Shown: piece after piece, positions 25,610 to 35,442 of the stretch
Layout: every line of letters begins with the position of its first letter
How positions within the stretch are numbered: the stretch's first letter is position 1
NCBI RefSeq assembly: GCF_022397915.1
Contig: NZ_JAKEUO010000018.1
Location: 1,631 to 65,630 of the forward strand
Direction of reading: 5' to 3'
Length of the DNA stretch: 64,000 bases
Source of the DNA: Vibrio sp. Isolate34
Lineage (GTDB): Bacteria > Pseudomonadota > Gammaproteobacteria > Enterobacterales > Vibrionaceae
Made by a program: the position numbers and the translations under genes
Notes under the pieces: model-generated
Database searches by the model: none
Seen by the model: only the letters and a program-made list of their open reading frames with translations
What the model was told of the DNA's origin: nothing

Positions 25610-26581
25610 ATGTCTCAGCCATTTGATTATCGCAGTGTTGCCAAACAAGTTTTGGAAACCGAAGTTGCAGGTCTTACTCAATTAGACCAATATTTTAATG
25701 ATGATTTCTGCAAGGCTTGTGACCTTATCTTGAACAACAAAGGCAAAGTTGTTGTGATGGGCATGGGCAAATCAGGCCACATTGGCAACAAAATCGCGGC
25801 AACGCTGGCAAGTACCGGAACATCGGCTTTCTTTGTACACCCGGGTGAAGCGGCACATGGCGATTTAGGCATGATCGAGCCGGGTGATATTGTGATTGCG
25901 ATATCCAACTCAGGTGAATCGGGAGAGATCCTCAGCCTATTCCCAGTATTAAAACGCCTGAACATCAAGATCATCAGCATGACAGGTAAGCCAGCATCGA
26001 ACATGGCGACCTTATCTGATATCCATTTACAAATTTCAGTACCAGAAGAAGCGTGTCCACTGGGCTTAGCCCCCACCACCAGTACCACGGCGACGTTGGT
26101 TATGGGTGATGCATTAGCCGTTGCACTTTTGCAGGCTCGAGGCTTTACCGCTCAAGACTTTGCATTGTCTCATCCAGGTGGCGCTTTAGGTCGTCAACTG
26201 CTGTTAAAACTAGACGACATCATGCACACAGGAGATGCACTCCCTGTTGTTGCACCAAATGCGCTAGTACGAGATGCTCTGTTAGAGATATCTCAAAAAG
26301 GCTTGGGCATGACAGCCATCGTTGGTGAAGATGGCCAAATGGCCGGTATTTTTACCGATGGTGATTTACGCCGAATCCTAGACAAGCGCGTTGATATTCA
26401 TAACACGCAGATCGGCGACGTAATGACACTTAACCCAACTGTAGCAGAACCCAACATGCTTGCGGTTGAGGGCCTTAACTTGATGCAAGCTAAGAGCATC
26501 AACGGCTTGATGTTGTGCCAAGAAGGCAAACTGGTTGGAGCGCTAAACATGCATGACTTACTGAAAGCAGGAGTAATGTAA
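25610..26581 (+). CDS. kdsD: D-arabinose 5-phosphate isomerase KdsD
   Basis: Converts ribulose 5-phosphate to arabinose 5-phosphate for the LPS sugar Kdo. I start at ATG 25610 (323 residues; ribosome-binding site TTGGAG). An SIS domain fills the first ~200 residues, with GMGKSGHIGNKIA and STGTSAFFVHPGEAAHGDLG, followed by two CBS motifs. Its stop shares one base with the kdsC start (TAATG), so the two are coupled. Confidence 0.96.
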   Translation: MSQPFDYRSVAKQVLETEVAGLTQLDQYFNDDFCKACDLILNNKGKVVVMGMGKSGHIGNKIAATLASTGTSAFFVHPGEAAHGDLGMIEPGDIVIAISNSGESGEILSLFPVLKRLNIKIISMTGKPASNMATLSDIHLQISVPEEACPLGLAPTTSTTATLVMGDALAVALLQARGFTAQDFALSHPGGALGRQLLLKLDDIMHTGDALPVVAPNALVRDALLEISQKGLGMTAIVGEDGQMAGIFTDGDLRRILDKRVDIHNTQIGDVMTLNPTVAEPNMLAVEGLNLMQAKSINGLMLCQEGKLVGALNMHDLLKAGVM

Positions 26582-27138
26582 TGACACAGACAGTCGAAAC
26601 TCTATACGGCACGGTCGATGCTGATGTATTTGCAGTAGCAAAAGAGATCAAACTCCTAATTTGCGATGTCGATGGTGTGTTCTCTGATGGTCGCATCTAC
26701 ATGGGCAACAACGGTGAAGAGCTAAAAACCTTCCACACTCGTGACGGTTACGGCATCAAATCACTGATGAACGCGGGTATTGAAATCGCGATCATCACTG
26801 GCCGTAAATCTCAGATTGTTGAAAATCGAATGACGGCTTTGGGTATTAAACTGATTTACCAAGGTCAGGACGATAAAGTTAAGGCATACCAAGATATTTG
26901 CGATAAGCTTTCTGTAAATCCTGAAAACACAGGTTACATCGGCGACGATCTGATCGACTGGCCTGTGATGGAAAAAGTTGGCTTGAAGGTCTGTGTAGCA
27001 GATGGTCACCCGCTACTTGCAAAGCGAGCAAACTACGTGACAACCATTAACGGTGGTCATGGTGCGGTACGTGAAGTTTGCGACCTTATTTTACAAGCAA
27101 GAAATGAACTCGACGTGCATAAAGGTTTAAGCATATGA
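26581..27138 (+). CDS. kdsC: 3-deoxy-D-manno-octulosonate 8-phosphate phosphatase KdsC
   Basis: A 185-residue HAD phosphatase that removes phosphate from Kdo-8-P. Nucleophile Asp29 and acid Asp31 are in CDVDGVFSDG; ITGRKS is motif II; GDDLIDWPVM is motif IV. It lacks a cap domain and so probably works as a tetramer like its homologues. It overlaps lptC by ATGA. Confidence 0.97.
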   Translation: MTQTVETLYGTVDADVFAVAKEIKLLICDVDGVFSDGRIYMGNNGEELKTFHTRDGYGIKSLMNAGIEIAIITGRKSQIVENRMTALGIKLIYQGQDDKVKAYQDICDKLSVNPENTGYIGDDLIDWPVMEKVGLKVCVADGHPLLAKRANYVTTINGGHGAVREVCDLILQARNELDVHKGLSI

Positions 27139-27698
27139 GTTTTACTCGTATTATCTATTTAATACTAATATTTATTGCCTCTTGGTCGACCTATTATCTG
27201 TACGACAAAGAGCAAATATCGACGATACAAGTAGCTCCAAATTTGGAGCTGCCCGCGTTTAGTGGCAAAAGTCTAAACAACATTAGCTATGACCAATCTG
27301 GTATCCGTAGTTATCAGGTTGAATCGACCTATTTAGAACACTACTCAGTGGTTGGCGACACGCACTTTCAAAACCCAGTCCTTTCTGTATTCCGTGAAGG
27401 ACACACGATTGAATGGCAAGTCACCGCTGATCGCGCGATTATGGACGAGAATCAAGTTGTCACTTTTTATGACAACGTAGTAGCAAAGAACCTGCTGCCA
27501 GAAGCGAGCTTCGATACGATGACCACAGATAAAATGGTTGTTGAGCTGACTAGCCGAGATTTTTATTCAGAGACTCCGGTCCATATGATCGGTACATTTT
27601 TTGAAACTGAGGGGCAAGCAATGAAGGGTAACTTCGGTACCAACAATGCAACCCTCTTTAATTCTGTTCAAGGTAGATATGAAACTCTTACACCTTAG
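27135..27698 (+). CDS. lptC: LPS export protein LptC
   Basis: A 187-residue bitopic inner-membrane protein: one N-terminal helix (about 4-20) then a periplasmic beta-jellyroll. It joins LptB2FG to periplasmic LptA. It overlaps kdsC by four bases and lptA by about 20, indicating translational coupling along the operon. Confidence 0.94.
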   Translation: MSFTRIIYLILIFIASWSTYYLYDKEQISTIQVAPNLELPAFSGKSLNNISYDQSGIRSYQVESTYLEHYSVVGDTHFQNPVLSVFREGHTIEWQVTADRAIMDENQVVTFYDNVVAKNLLPEASFDTMTTDKMVVELTSRDFYSETPVHMIGTFFETEGQAMKGNFGTNNATLFNSVQGRYETLTP

Positions 27699-28173
27699 TT
27701 TATTCGCTTTGACCCTTGCGGCGCCTAATGTCTATGCTCTTTCTTCGGATAGCGAGCAGCCTGTCTACATTGACTCAGACAGCCAGCAATTGGATATGAA
27801 AAGTAACCAAGTGACTTTCCTTGGTGATGTGAACCTTAAGCAAGGTAGCATCAACATCAATGCCGATAAGGTTATTGTTACTCGTAACGCCGTAAATGGT
27901 GAGATTGAAGAAATTCAAGGCTTCGGTAAGCCAGCAACCTTCTCTCAGCTGACTGACGACGGGAAGACACTCTACGGTGAGGCTGACGACCTGCATTACC
28001 AGCTTGTTGCTGACCGATTGATCATGACAAAGAATGCGATGCTATCTCAAGATGGCAGCATCATTCGTGGCTCTAAGATCACTTACCAGATCGGCTCTCA
28101 GAAATTAGTCGCTGACAGTGGTGAGAACAAACGTGTGTCAACGGTTTTACAACCAACGGAAGTGAATAAGTAA
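27679..28173 (+). CDS. lptA: LPS transport periplasmic protein LptA
   Basis: Builds the periplasmic bridge along which LPS moves to LptDE. I start at ATG 27679 (164 residues; AAGG ribosome-binding site), which opens with a clean signal peptide ending near NVYA-LSS; an ATG 33 bases earlier would bury it. The SQQLDMKSNQVTFLGDV stretch is the OstA jellyroll start. Confidence 0.95.
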   Translation: MKLLHLSLFALTLAAPNVYALSSDSEQPVYIDSDSQQLDMKSNQVTFLGDVNLKQGSININADKVIVTRNAVNGEIEEIQGFGKPATFSQLTDDGKTLYGEADDLHYQLVADRLIMTKNAMLSQDGSIIRGSKITYQIGSQKLVADSGENKRVSTVLQPTEVNK

Positions 28174-28175
28174 CG

Positions 28176-28901
28176 ATGGCTGTCTTAAAAGCAAAAAACC
28201 TAGCGAAAACATACAGCAAGCGTAAGGTAGTAACCGACGTTAGCTTGCAGGTGGAGTCAGGTCAGATTGTTGGCCTGCTTGGACCAAACGGTGCAGGTAA
28301 AACCACGTCGTTTTATATGATTGTTGGTCTGGTTGCGCGTGATGAAGGCACCATTAGCATTGATGACCGAGACATCAGTATCTTGCCAATGCACAGTCGT
28401 TCACGTCTTGGTATCGGTTACCTGCCTCAAGAAGCGTCTATCTTCCGTAAGTTGTCTGTAGAGAACAACATCATGGCAGTTTTACAAACCCGTGATGAGA
28501 TGACCAACGAACAGCGTCAAGATAAGCTAGAAGACCTACTAGAAGAGTTCCACATCCAACATATCCGCACCAGCAATGGTATGGCTCTGTCGGGTGGTGA
28601 GCGTCGTCGTGTTGAGATTGCTCGTGCACTAGCAGCAAACCCGCAGTTCATTCTATTGGATGAACCATTCGCTGGTGTTGACCCGATCTCAGTAATCGAT
28701 ATCAAAAAAATCATTGTTCATCTGCGCGATCGCGGCTTGGGCGTTTTGATTACCGACCACAACGTGCGTGAAACTTTAGACGTGTGTGAAAAAGCTTACA
28801 TCGTAAGCCAAGGACACCTGATCGCTGAGGGTACTCCTGAAGATGTTCTCAATAACGAACAAGTTAAACAAGTTTATCTAGGCGAACAATTCCGTCTATG
28901 A
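28176..28901 (+). CDS. lptB: LPS export ATPase LptB
   Basis: A 241-residue ABC ATPase that drives LptFG. Walker A GPNGAGKT is at 36-43, signature LSGGERRRVEIARAL and Walker B FILLDEPFAGVDP follow, with a TDHNVRE switch His. The permeases LptF/LptG are encoded 23 kb away near 4-6 kb. lptB is followed after 54 bp by rpoN. Confidence 0.97.
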   Translation: MAVLKAKNLAKTYSKRKVVTDVSLQVESGQIVGLLGPNGAGKTTSFYMIVGLVARDEGTISIDDRDISILPMHSRSRLGIGYLPQEASIFRKLSVENNIMAVLQTRDEMTNEQRQDKLEDLLEEFHIQHIRTSNGMALSGGERRRVEIARALAANPQFILLDEPFAGVDPISVIDIKKIIVHLRDRGLGVLITDHNVRETLDVCEKAYIVSQGHLIAEGTPEDVLNNEQVKQVYLGEQFRL

Positions 28902-28955
28902 TTATATAGAGAGTATCGAGAGTTCTAAGAATAATAACTAGGTAAGTAACACTGA

Positions 28956-30416
28956 ATGAAACCCTCATTACAACTTAAGCTAGGCCAACAGTTAGCAATG
29001 ACTCCTCAATTGCAGCAAGCGATCCGTTTGTTGCAGTTGTCTACTTTAGATTTGCAACAAGAGATCCAAGAAGCACTTGAATCTAACCCACTACTCGATG
29101 TCGAAGAAGGCAATGAAGACACGCCAACATCGGAAGAAAAACCTAGCAGTGACGAGAAAGAAACAGTTGAAGCCACAGAGCAAGACTTACCTGACAGCTC
29201 AGACTTAATCGAAAAATCAGAGATTGGCAACGAACTCGAAATCGACACAACTTGGGAAGATGTCTACAGCGCAAACACCGGTAACACTGGCATTGCGATT
29301 GATGACGATATGCCTGTTTATCAAGGCGAGACCACACAAAGCCTGCACGATTACCTACTTTGGCAACTCGATCTAACCCCCTTCACTGATACTGACCGAA
29401 GCATTGCTTTCGCGCTCATTGACGCCATCGACGACTATGGCTACCTCACCGTGTCTTGTGAAGACATCCTTGAAAACTTCGATAACGAAGAGATCGAGCT
29501 TGATGAGATTGAAGCCGTTCGTAAACGAATTCAGCAATTTGACCCATTAGGCGTTGGTTCAGTGAACCTGCAAGATTGCTTGTTACTGCAACTAGCAACC
29601 TTCCCACAGGATACACCTTGGCTTGAAGAAGCTAAGTTAGTGCTTACTAGCCATATCGACCAACTCGGTAATCGTGATTACAAACTCGTCATCAAAGAGA
29701 CCAAGTTGAAAGAAGCAGAACTACGTGAGGTTCTGCAGCTGATTCAACAACTGGACCCACGACCTGGCAGCAAGATTACGCCAGATGAAACCGAATATGT
29801 GGTTCCAGATGTGTCTGTATTTAAAGACCTTGGCAAATGGTTAGTAACCATTAACCCTGATAGCGTGCCTAAGTTGAAAGTGAATCAGCAATACGCCGAT
29901 CTGGGTAGCAAAGGCAACAGCGCTGACAACCAATACATCCGTTCAAACTTGCAAGAAGCAAAGTGGCTAATCAAAAGCTTAGAAAGCCGAAATGAGACGC
30001 TACTCAAAGTTGCGCGATGCATTGTTGAACATCAGCGTGATTTCTTCGAACATGGCGAAGAAGCGATGAAGCCAATGGTACTTAACGACGTTGCATTAGC
30101 CGTTGATATGCATGAATCCACAATCTCTCGTGTGACGACTCAAAAGTTCATGCATACGCCTCGTGGCATATTCGAACTCAAATACTTTTTCTCAAGCCAT
30201 GTCAGTACTGACAATGGCGGTGAATGTTCATCTACAGCAATTCGCGCGCTCATTAAGAAGCTCGTCGCGGCAGAAAACACCGCGAAACCTCTAAGTGATA
30301 GCAAGATTGCTGCTTTACTGGCTGACCAAGGAATTCAGGTAGCTAGACGTACGATAGCGAAATACCGTGAGTCTCTGGGCATTGCCCCATCGAGTCAGCG
30401 TAAACGCCTGTTATAA
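28956..30416 (+). CDS. rpoN: RNA polymerase sigma-54 factor
   Basis: A 486-residue sigma-54. Region I is Gln/Leu-rich (LKLGQQLAMTPQLQQAIRLL), an acidic linker spans about 50-120, the core-binding domain follows, and the C-terminus has a helix-turn-helix and the RpoN box ARRTIAKYR (about 463-471) that reads the -24 element. In vibrios it controls flagella, nitrogen use and quorum-sensing sRNAs through enhancer-binding proteins. It sits before hpf-ptsN-rapZ-npr as in E. coli. Confidence 0.97.
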   Translation: MKPSLQLKLGQQLAMTPQLQQAIRLLQLSTLDLQQEIQEALESNPLLDVEEGNEDTPTSEEKPSSDEKETVEATEQDLPDSSDLIEKSEIGNELEIDTTWEDVYSANTGNTGIAIDDDMPVYQGETTQSLHDYLLWQLDLTPFTDTDRSIAFALIDAIDDYGYLTVSCEDILENFDNEEIELDEIEAVRKRIQQFDPLGVGSVNLQDCLLLQLATFPQDTPWLEEAKLVLTSHIDQLGNRDYKLVIKETKLKEAELREVLQLIQQLDPRPGSKITPDETEYVVPDVSVFKDLGKWLVTINPDSVPKLKVNQQYADLGSKGNSADNQYIRSNLQEAKWLIKSLESRNETLLKVARCIVEHQRDFFEHGEEAMKPMVLNDVALAVDMHESTISRVTTQKFMHTPRGIFELKYFFSSHVSTDNGGECSSTAIRALIKKLVAAENTAKPLSDSKIAALLADQGIQVARRTIAKYRESLGIAPSSQRKRLL

Positions 30417-30480
30417 ATAATTTAGCCCGTAGTTTCGTTAAGCCATTTATAACTAGGCAACCAACTGAAAAGGAAAGTCT

Positions 30481-30768
30481 ATGCAAATCAATATTCAAGG
30501 CCATCACGTTGATCTTACCGATTCAATGCAAGACTATGTTCACACCAAATTCGACAAACTTGAGCGCTTCTTTGATCATATCAATAGCGTTCAGGTTGTT
30601 TTAAAAGTTGAGAAAATCAATCAAATCGCAGAAGCTACCCTGCATATAAATCAAGGGGAAATCCATGCGACAGCAACAGATGAAAGCATGTATGCCGCGA
30701 TTGATTCATTGGTTGATAAACTCGTTCGCCAACTCAACAAGCACAAAGAAAAGCTAAGTAGTCACTAA
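30481..30768 (+). CDS. hpf: Ribosome hibernation promoting factor (short form)
   Basis: A 95-residue HPF of the short type. It binds in the 30S mRNA/tRNA channel and, with RMF, makes idle 100S ribosomes. The MQINIQGHHVDLTDSMQDYV start and the DLVDKL-like C-terminal helix match E. coli. A good ribosome-binding site (AAGGAAAG) precedes it. Confidence 0.95.
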   Translation: MQINIQGHHVDLTDSMQDYVHTKFDKLERFFDHINSVQVVLKVEKINQIAEATLHINQGEIHATATDESMYAAIDSLVDKLVRQLNKHKEKLSSH

Positions 30769-30769
30769 C

Positions 30770-31231
30770 ATGCAATTAAGCGAAGTACTTTCATTGGACT
30801 GCACCAAAAGTGCAGTCCAATGCACAAGCAAAAAAAGAGCCCTTGAGCTCATCAGTCAGATCGCAGCAGAAAGCTGTGGTCAAGATTCAACAGAGCTGTT
30901 TGAGTGCATGTTGAGCCGTGAGAAAATGGGCAGTACAGGTATTGGTAATGGCATAGCTATTCCCCATGCTCGTATGAATGTCAGTGATAAAGCGATTGCT
31001 GTATTACTGCAATGCCAAGATCCAATCGAATTTGATGCTATTGATAATCGTCCTGTCGACCTACTATTTGCTCTGCTTGTTCCAAGTGAACAGTGCAAGG
31101 AGCATCTAAAAACCCTTTCATGTATGGCAGAACGACTTAACGACAAGCAGACTCTTAAACAGTTGCGTAATGCTCAAAGCGATCAAGAGCTTTACGACAT
31201 CATGATTCAAGTGCCAACTTGCGAGCAATAA
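30770..31231 (+). CDS. ptsN: Nitrogen PTS EIIA component PtsN
   Basis: A 153-residue EIIA-Ntr. The phosphorylated residue is His66 in GIAIPHARM. It receives phosphate from NPr (npr, downstream) and in E. coli controls potassium transport and other regulators rather than sugar uptake. It starts one base after hpf ends and ends one base before rapZ. Confidence 0.96.
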   Translation: MQLSEVLSLDCTKSAVQCTSKKRALELISQIAAESCGQDSTELFECMLSREKMGSTGIGNGIAIPHARMNVSDKAIAVLLQCQDPIEFDAIDNRPVDLLFALLVPSEQCKEHLKTLSCMAERLNDKQTLKQLRNAQSDQELYDIMIQVPTCEQ

Positions 31232-31232
31232 C

Positions 31233-32102
31233 ATGCGATTAATCGTGGTTAGTGGCCAATCCGGGGCCGGTAAAAGTGTTGCGCTACGAGTCCTTGAAGA
31301 CTTGGGGTATTACTGTGTTGATAACCTACCCGTAAATCTGCTCAACGACTTCGTCGAATCGGTACGCGAGATCAATCAAAACGTCGCCGTGAGCATTGAT
31401 ATTCGTAACCTACCGAAAGAGCCTCAGTTAGTCACAGACACGCTAGAGCAACTTGAAGCTGCCACTGATATTGACGTGAACGTCTTGTTCCTCGATGCCA
31501 GCAAGCAGACGTTACTCAAGCGCTACAGCGAAACACGCAGAATCCACCCTCTATCAATCGGCCAAGAAAAGCTCTCTCTTGAACAAGCGATTGATTTAGA
31601 AAAGACACTCCTGACACCTCTTGCTGAACAAGCCAGCATTGTGATCGACAGTAGTGACTGCAACCTCTACGAATTGAGTGAAAAGGTTCGCTTTAAAGTT
31701 GAAGGCAAAGAGAAGCAAGAGCTCATTATTGTCTTTCAATCATTCGGTTTTAAGTATGGCCTGCCAAGTGACGCTGACTATGTGTTTGATGTTCGCTTCT
31801 TGCCTAACCCTCATTGGGAACCAGATTTACGACCATTAACGGGCCTCGATGCTCCGATTCACTCTTTCCTAGAAAAACACCCAGAAGTAATTGAACTCAA
31901 GCAACAGATTCAAGGCTTTGTTGAGCAGTGGCTACCAATGTTAGAGAAAAACAATCGCAGTTACCTAACGGTAGCCATTGGTTGTACTGGTGGTAAGCAC
32001 CGCTCGGTGTATCTAACGCAGAAAATTGGCGAATACTTCGAACAACTTGGTCATCAAGTTCAAATCAGACATGCCTCTCTAGAGAAGCACCAACAGGGCT
32101 AA
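31233..32102 (+). CDS. rapZ: RNase adapter / nucleotide-binding protein RapZ
   Basis: A 289-residue P-loop protein; Walker A GQSGAGKS is at 8-15. In E. coli RapZ senses glucosamine-6-phosphate and presents the sRNA GlmZ to RNase E. The C-terminal sensing half shows GCTGGKHRSVYL (about 250-261). Whether a GlmZ-like RNA exists in this organism is not visible here. Confidence 0.96.
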   Translation: MRLIVVSGQSGAGKSVALRVLEDLGYYCVDNLPVNLLNDFVESVREINQNVAVSIDIRNLPKEPQLVTDTLEQLEAATDIDVNVLFLDASKQTLLKRYSETRRIHPLSIGQEKLSLEQAIDLEKTLLTPLAEQASIVIDSSDCNLYELSEKVRFKVEGKEKQELIIVFQSFGFKYGLPSDADYVFDVRFLPNPHWEPDLRPLTGLDAPIHSFLEKHPEVIELKQQIQGFVEQWLPMLEKNNRSYLTVAIGCTGGKHRSVYLTQKIGEYFEQLGHQVQIRHASLEKHQQG

Positions 32103-32104
32103 CC

Positions 32105-32380
32105 ATGGAATTAACTCGAACTGTACTGATCCAAAACCGTTTGGGTCTTCACGCTAGAGCGGCCGTAAAGTTGGTTGAGCTTGCACAAAGCTTTGATGCC
32201 ACTATCACAATTCATAGTGAAGAAGATAAAAGTGCCACCGCAGACAGCGTAATGGGACTATTGATGCTGGAGTCAGCCCAAGGCCAACACATCACGATTC
32301 AAGCTTCGGGCACTGATTCACAACAAGCACTTGATGCCGTTTGCCACCTTATCGAAGATAAATTTGATGAGGGTGAGTAG
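32105..32380 (+). CDS. npr: Phosphocarrier protein NPr
   Basis: A 91-residue HPr-like protein. The phosphorylated His16 lies in NRLGLHARAA. It passes phosphate from EI-Ntr to PtsN. It is the last gene of the rpoN cluster, starting two bases after rapZ. Confidence 0.93.
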   Translation: MELTRTVLIQNRLGLHARAAVKLVELAQSFDATITIHSEEDKSATADSVMGLLMLESAQGQHITIQASGTDSQQALDAVCHLIEDKFDEGE

Positions 32381-32528
32381 CCAAGACGCTTAACTCGTAA
32401 CGCCGCAAACTCAAACGGTGAACCAACCTATATTAAATCTTAGTTCTACCTAAGTTTATGATTTAAATAAGCCCTAGAATTAAGTTACTATTCCAAGCAT
32501 TGTAAGAATAATGAGATAGGAGGAAAAT

Positions 32529-33884
32529 ATGGCAGAGCAATTAGAATTCGACCAAGCTCACCAAACCCTCCAAGAAGTCAGCGAAGCCCTAGAAAACGGC
32601 CGATTTGTTCACGTACGCCGACAACTTCAGGACATGGAACCTGAGGATATTGCACACCTTTTAGAAGCCTCCCCTCGCAAAAGTCGTGACGTACTCTGGC
32701 AACTCACCGATCCAGAAGACTACGGTGAAATTCTTGATGAACTAAACGAAGACGTCAAAGATGCTCTTGTGTCAAAAATGGCACCAGAGACCTTGGCCGA
32801 AGCAACCGAAGGCATGGAGACCGATGACGTCGCGTACGTACTTCGAAGCCTGCCCGACGATGTATCTCGCGAAGTCCTTTCTCAAATGGACTCCGCCGAT
32901 CGTGCACTAGTTGAAACCGCCCTGTCGTACCCAGAAGATTCTGCTGGTGCGATCATGAATACCGACGTAATCACGATTCGTGGTGATGTCGATGTCGATG
33001 TTGTATTGCGTTATTTACGTATGCGTGGCGAACTGCCTGATGCAACCGATGCTCTGTATGTCATTGATGAAGAAGAGCGCCTTATTGGTAACTTGTCACT
33101 GACCACACTGATTACGACTCAGCCTGATATCGCCGTTTCAGAAGTAATGGACGATGCCGATGAAGCCATCTCAGTAGAGACCAGCGCGTCGGATATCGCG
33201 AGCTTATTTGAGCGTCGCAACTGGGTTTCAGCACCGGTTGTCGATAGTAACCAGCACCTTGTGGGTCGTATCACCATCGATGACGTGGTTGATGTTATCC
33301 GTGAAGATGCCGAACACTCAATGATGAGTATGGCGGGTATGGACGATGACGAAGATACCTTCGCACCGGTCGTAAAATCTGCTCGTCGTCGTAGTGTCTG
33401 GCTTGGTGCTAACGTACTCGCGGCACTGGCGGCAGCATCTGTATCAAACATGTTTGAAGCAACGCTCGACCAAATGGCAGCGATTGCGGTTCTGATGACT
33501 ATTGTACCTTCGATGGGCGGGGTTGCTGGTAACCAAACCGTTGCACTTGTGATTCGTGGTTTAGCACTCGGGCATATCGGTGACAGTAACAAACGCGAAC
33601 TGCTGCTCAAAGAAGCAGCTATCGGCTTCCTCAACGGCGTTCTATGGGCCGTTATCATTGGTGGTATTGTGGTAGCTTGGAAAGGTAACTGGATACTGGG
33701 AGGCATCATCTCAGCAGCGATGATGACCAACTTGATTGTCGCTGGTATTGCCGGTGTAACCATCCCTGTGATGCTGAAGAAGATGAATATCGACCCGGCA
33801 TTGGCAGGTGGTATGGCACTCACAACGGTTACTGATGTTATTGGCCTATCCGTGTTCTTGGGCTTAGCGACCATACTGATCTAG
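32529..33884 (+). CDS. mgtE: Magnesium transporter MgtE
   Basis: A 451-residue MgtE-family channel. The acidic N-domain (about 1-130), two CBS motifs (about 140-255) and five helices (about 285-450) occur in the normal order. The signature PSMGGVAGNQT (pore helix region, about 325-335) is intact. High intracellular Mg2+ closes the pore through the CBS region in homologues. It has an excellent ribosome-binding site (AGGAGG) and no riboswitch that I can see in the 148-bp gap upstream. Confidence 0.95.
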   Translation: MAEQLEFDQAHQTLQEVSEALENGRFVHVRRQLQDMEPEDIAHLLEASPRKSRDVLWQLTDPEDYGEILDELNEDVKDALVSKMAPETLAEATEGMETDDVAYVLRSLPDDVSREVLSQMDSADRALVETALSYPEDSAGAIMNTDVITIRGDVDVDVVLRYLRMRGELPDATDALYVIDEEERLIGNLSLTTLITTQPDIAVSEVMDDADEAISVETSASDIASLFERRNWVSAPVVDSNQHLVGRITIDDVVDVIREDAEHSMMSMAGMDDDEDTFAPVVKSARRRSVWLGANVLAALAAASVSNMFEATLDQMAAIAVLMTIVPSMGGVAGNQTVALVIRGLALGHIGDSNKRELLLKEAAIGFLNGVLWAVIIGGIVVAWKGNWILGGIISAAMMTNLIVAGIAGVTIPVMLKKMNIDPALAGGMALTTVTDVIGLSVFLGLATILI

Positions 33885-33926
33885 TTAGCATAAGCAGCTA
33901 GCCACTTGTGGCGAAATACAAAAAAC

Positions 33927-33954
33927 AAAAAGGGAACCATCGGCTCCCTTTTTT
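33927..33954. terminator. Bidirectional terminator between mgtE and pmbA
   Basis: The stem aaaaagggaacc / ggctcccttttt with a short loop has T-runs on both strands, between convergent genes. Confidence 0.8.
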
Positions 33955-33980
33955 AATTCATCAGATTCGCTTTAATTGAA

Positions 33981-35324
33981 TTACTCGCCCGCAACTTTCA
34001 TCGACTCAAGCAAGATAGAACCCGTTTGAATCTGTGAACGCGTTTCAACATCGTTGCCGACTGCAACGATCTGATTAAACATATCTTTTAGGTTACCCGC
34101 AATCGTCACTTCTGATACTGGGTATTGGATCTCTCCGTTCTCAACCCAGAAACCTGCAGCGCCACGAGAGTAATCACCCGTTACTGTGTTTACGCCTTGC
34201 CCCATCACTTCAGTGACTAGGAAGCCAGTACCCAACTCTTTAAGCATCTGCTCAAAGTTTTGACCTGTCGACTTAACGAACCAGTTATGAATACCACCAG
34301 CGTGACCGGTTGGTGTCATATCCATTTTACGTGCTGCGTAACTCGTTAGTAGGTAAGTCGCTAAAACACCGTCAGTGATGATTTCACGATCTTGAGTGAA
34401 CACACCTTCGCTATCAAATGGGCTTGAAGCCAAACCACGCAGGATATGAGGGCGCTCAGAGATGTTGAACCAATCTGGCAAGATTTTCTGACCTAGATGA
34501 TCCAATAGGAAGGATGCTTTGCGATACAGGTTACCACCGCTGATCGCCATCACTAGGTGACCAATAAGGCCAGTAGCTACATCATTGGCGAACATGATCG
34601 GGTATTGACCTGTTGCTAGCTTTTTAGCATCTAAGCGGCTAATCGTCTTTTCTGCAGCTTCCTGACCGACACGCTCAGGCGTCCACAGCTCGTCACGGTG
34701 ACGTGCAACGGTGTAGCTGTAGTCACGTTCCATTTCACCATTAGCACCCTGACCAATCACGCAACAGCTCGTGCTATGACGGCTAGATGCATAACTTGCT
34801 AGCAGACCGTGGCTGTTACCATAGACCTTAACACCGTAGTGGCTGTCGTAACTTGCGCCATCACTTTGTTTGATCTTGTCGCTATAAGCTAATGCTTGCT
34901 TCTCAGCAGCAATCGCAATCTCAGCGGCATAGTCTGGGTTTGGTTCATCAGGGTGAAAAAGGTCCAAGTCTGGAATCTCTTTCACCATGTATTCTTTTGC
35001 TGCAGGGCCTGCGAACGGGTCTTCTGAGGTGTACTGAGCGATATCGAGTGCAGCTGCGACTGTTTGAGCAATCGCTTTTTCACTCAGATCAGATGTAGAT
35101 GCACTGCCTTTTTTCTGGCCGCGATAAACAGTAATGCCTAGCGCACCATCACTATTAAATTCAACGTTTTCCACTTCACACATGCGTGTTGAAACACTCA
35201 AACCCGTTGACTTAGTAATAGCGACCTCAGCGGCGTCGGCACTCACAGAGGCCATGTCCAACGCTTTTGCAACTGCGGCTTCTAGATCAACTCTTTGCTG
35301 GGCGACTTGCTGTTTTACATCCAT
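33981..35324 (-). CDS. pmbA: Metalloprotease PmbA/TldE
   Basis: The non-metal partner of TldD in a heterodimer that degrades unfolded peptides and matures microcin B17 in E. coli. I start at ATG 35324 (447 residues, as usual for the family); a longer upstream frame extends across the darP promoter and has no family match. RGLASSPFDSEGVFT and the Gly-rich SYSRGAAGFWVENG segments are diagnostic. It diverges from darP with 118 bp between the starts. In E. coli the same two genes are neighbours. Confidence 0.94.
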   Translation of the reverse strand: MDVKQQVAQQRVDLEAAVAKALDMASVSADAAEVAITKSTGLSVSTRMCEVENVEFNSDGALGITVYRGQKKGSASTSDLSEKAIAQTVAAALDIAQYTSEDPFAGPAAKEYMVKEIPDLDLFHPDEPNPDYAAEIAIAAEKQALAYSDKIKQSDGASYDSHYGVKVYGNSHGLLASYASSRHSTSCCVIGQGANGEMERDYSYTVARHRDELWTPERVGQEAAEKTISRLDAKKLATGQYPIMFANDVATGLIGHLVMAISGGNLYRKASFLLDHLGQKILPDWFNISERPHILRGLASSPFDSEGVFTQDREIITDGVLATYLLTSYAARKMDMTPTGHAGGIHNWFVKSTGQNFEQMLKELGTGFLVTEVMGQGVNTVTGDYSRGAAGFWVENGEIQYPVSEVTIAGNLKDMFNQIVAVGNDVETRSQIQTGSILLESMKVAGE

Positions 35325-35442
35325 ATCTATTCTAATTTTGTAGGTCAATATTACGTAGGATAACAAGAATTTCGCTTTCTCCCCAAGATTCTTGCTAAAA
35401 TAGGCAATATATTCGTTTGAGATAGTGACATAGGCAGAAAAG

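Noticed and set aside
33119..33874. A 251-codon frame antisense to mgtE
   Set aside because: Long only because the codon bias of mgtE leaves few stops on the other strand; the peptide is Ser/Thr/Ile/Pro-rich with no family match.
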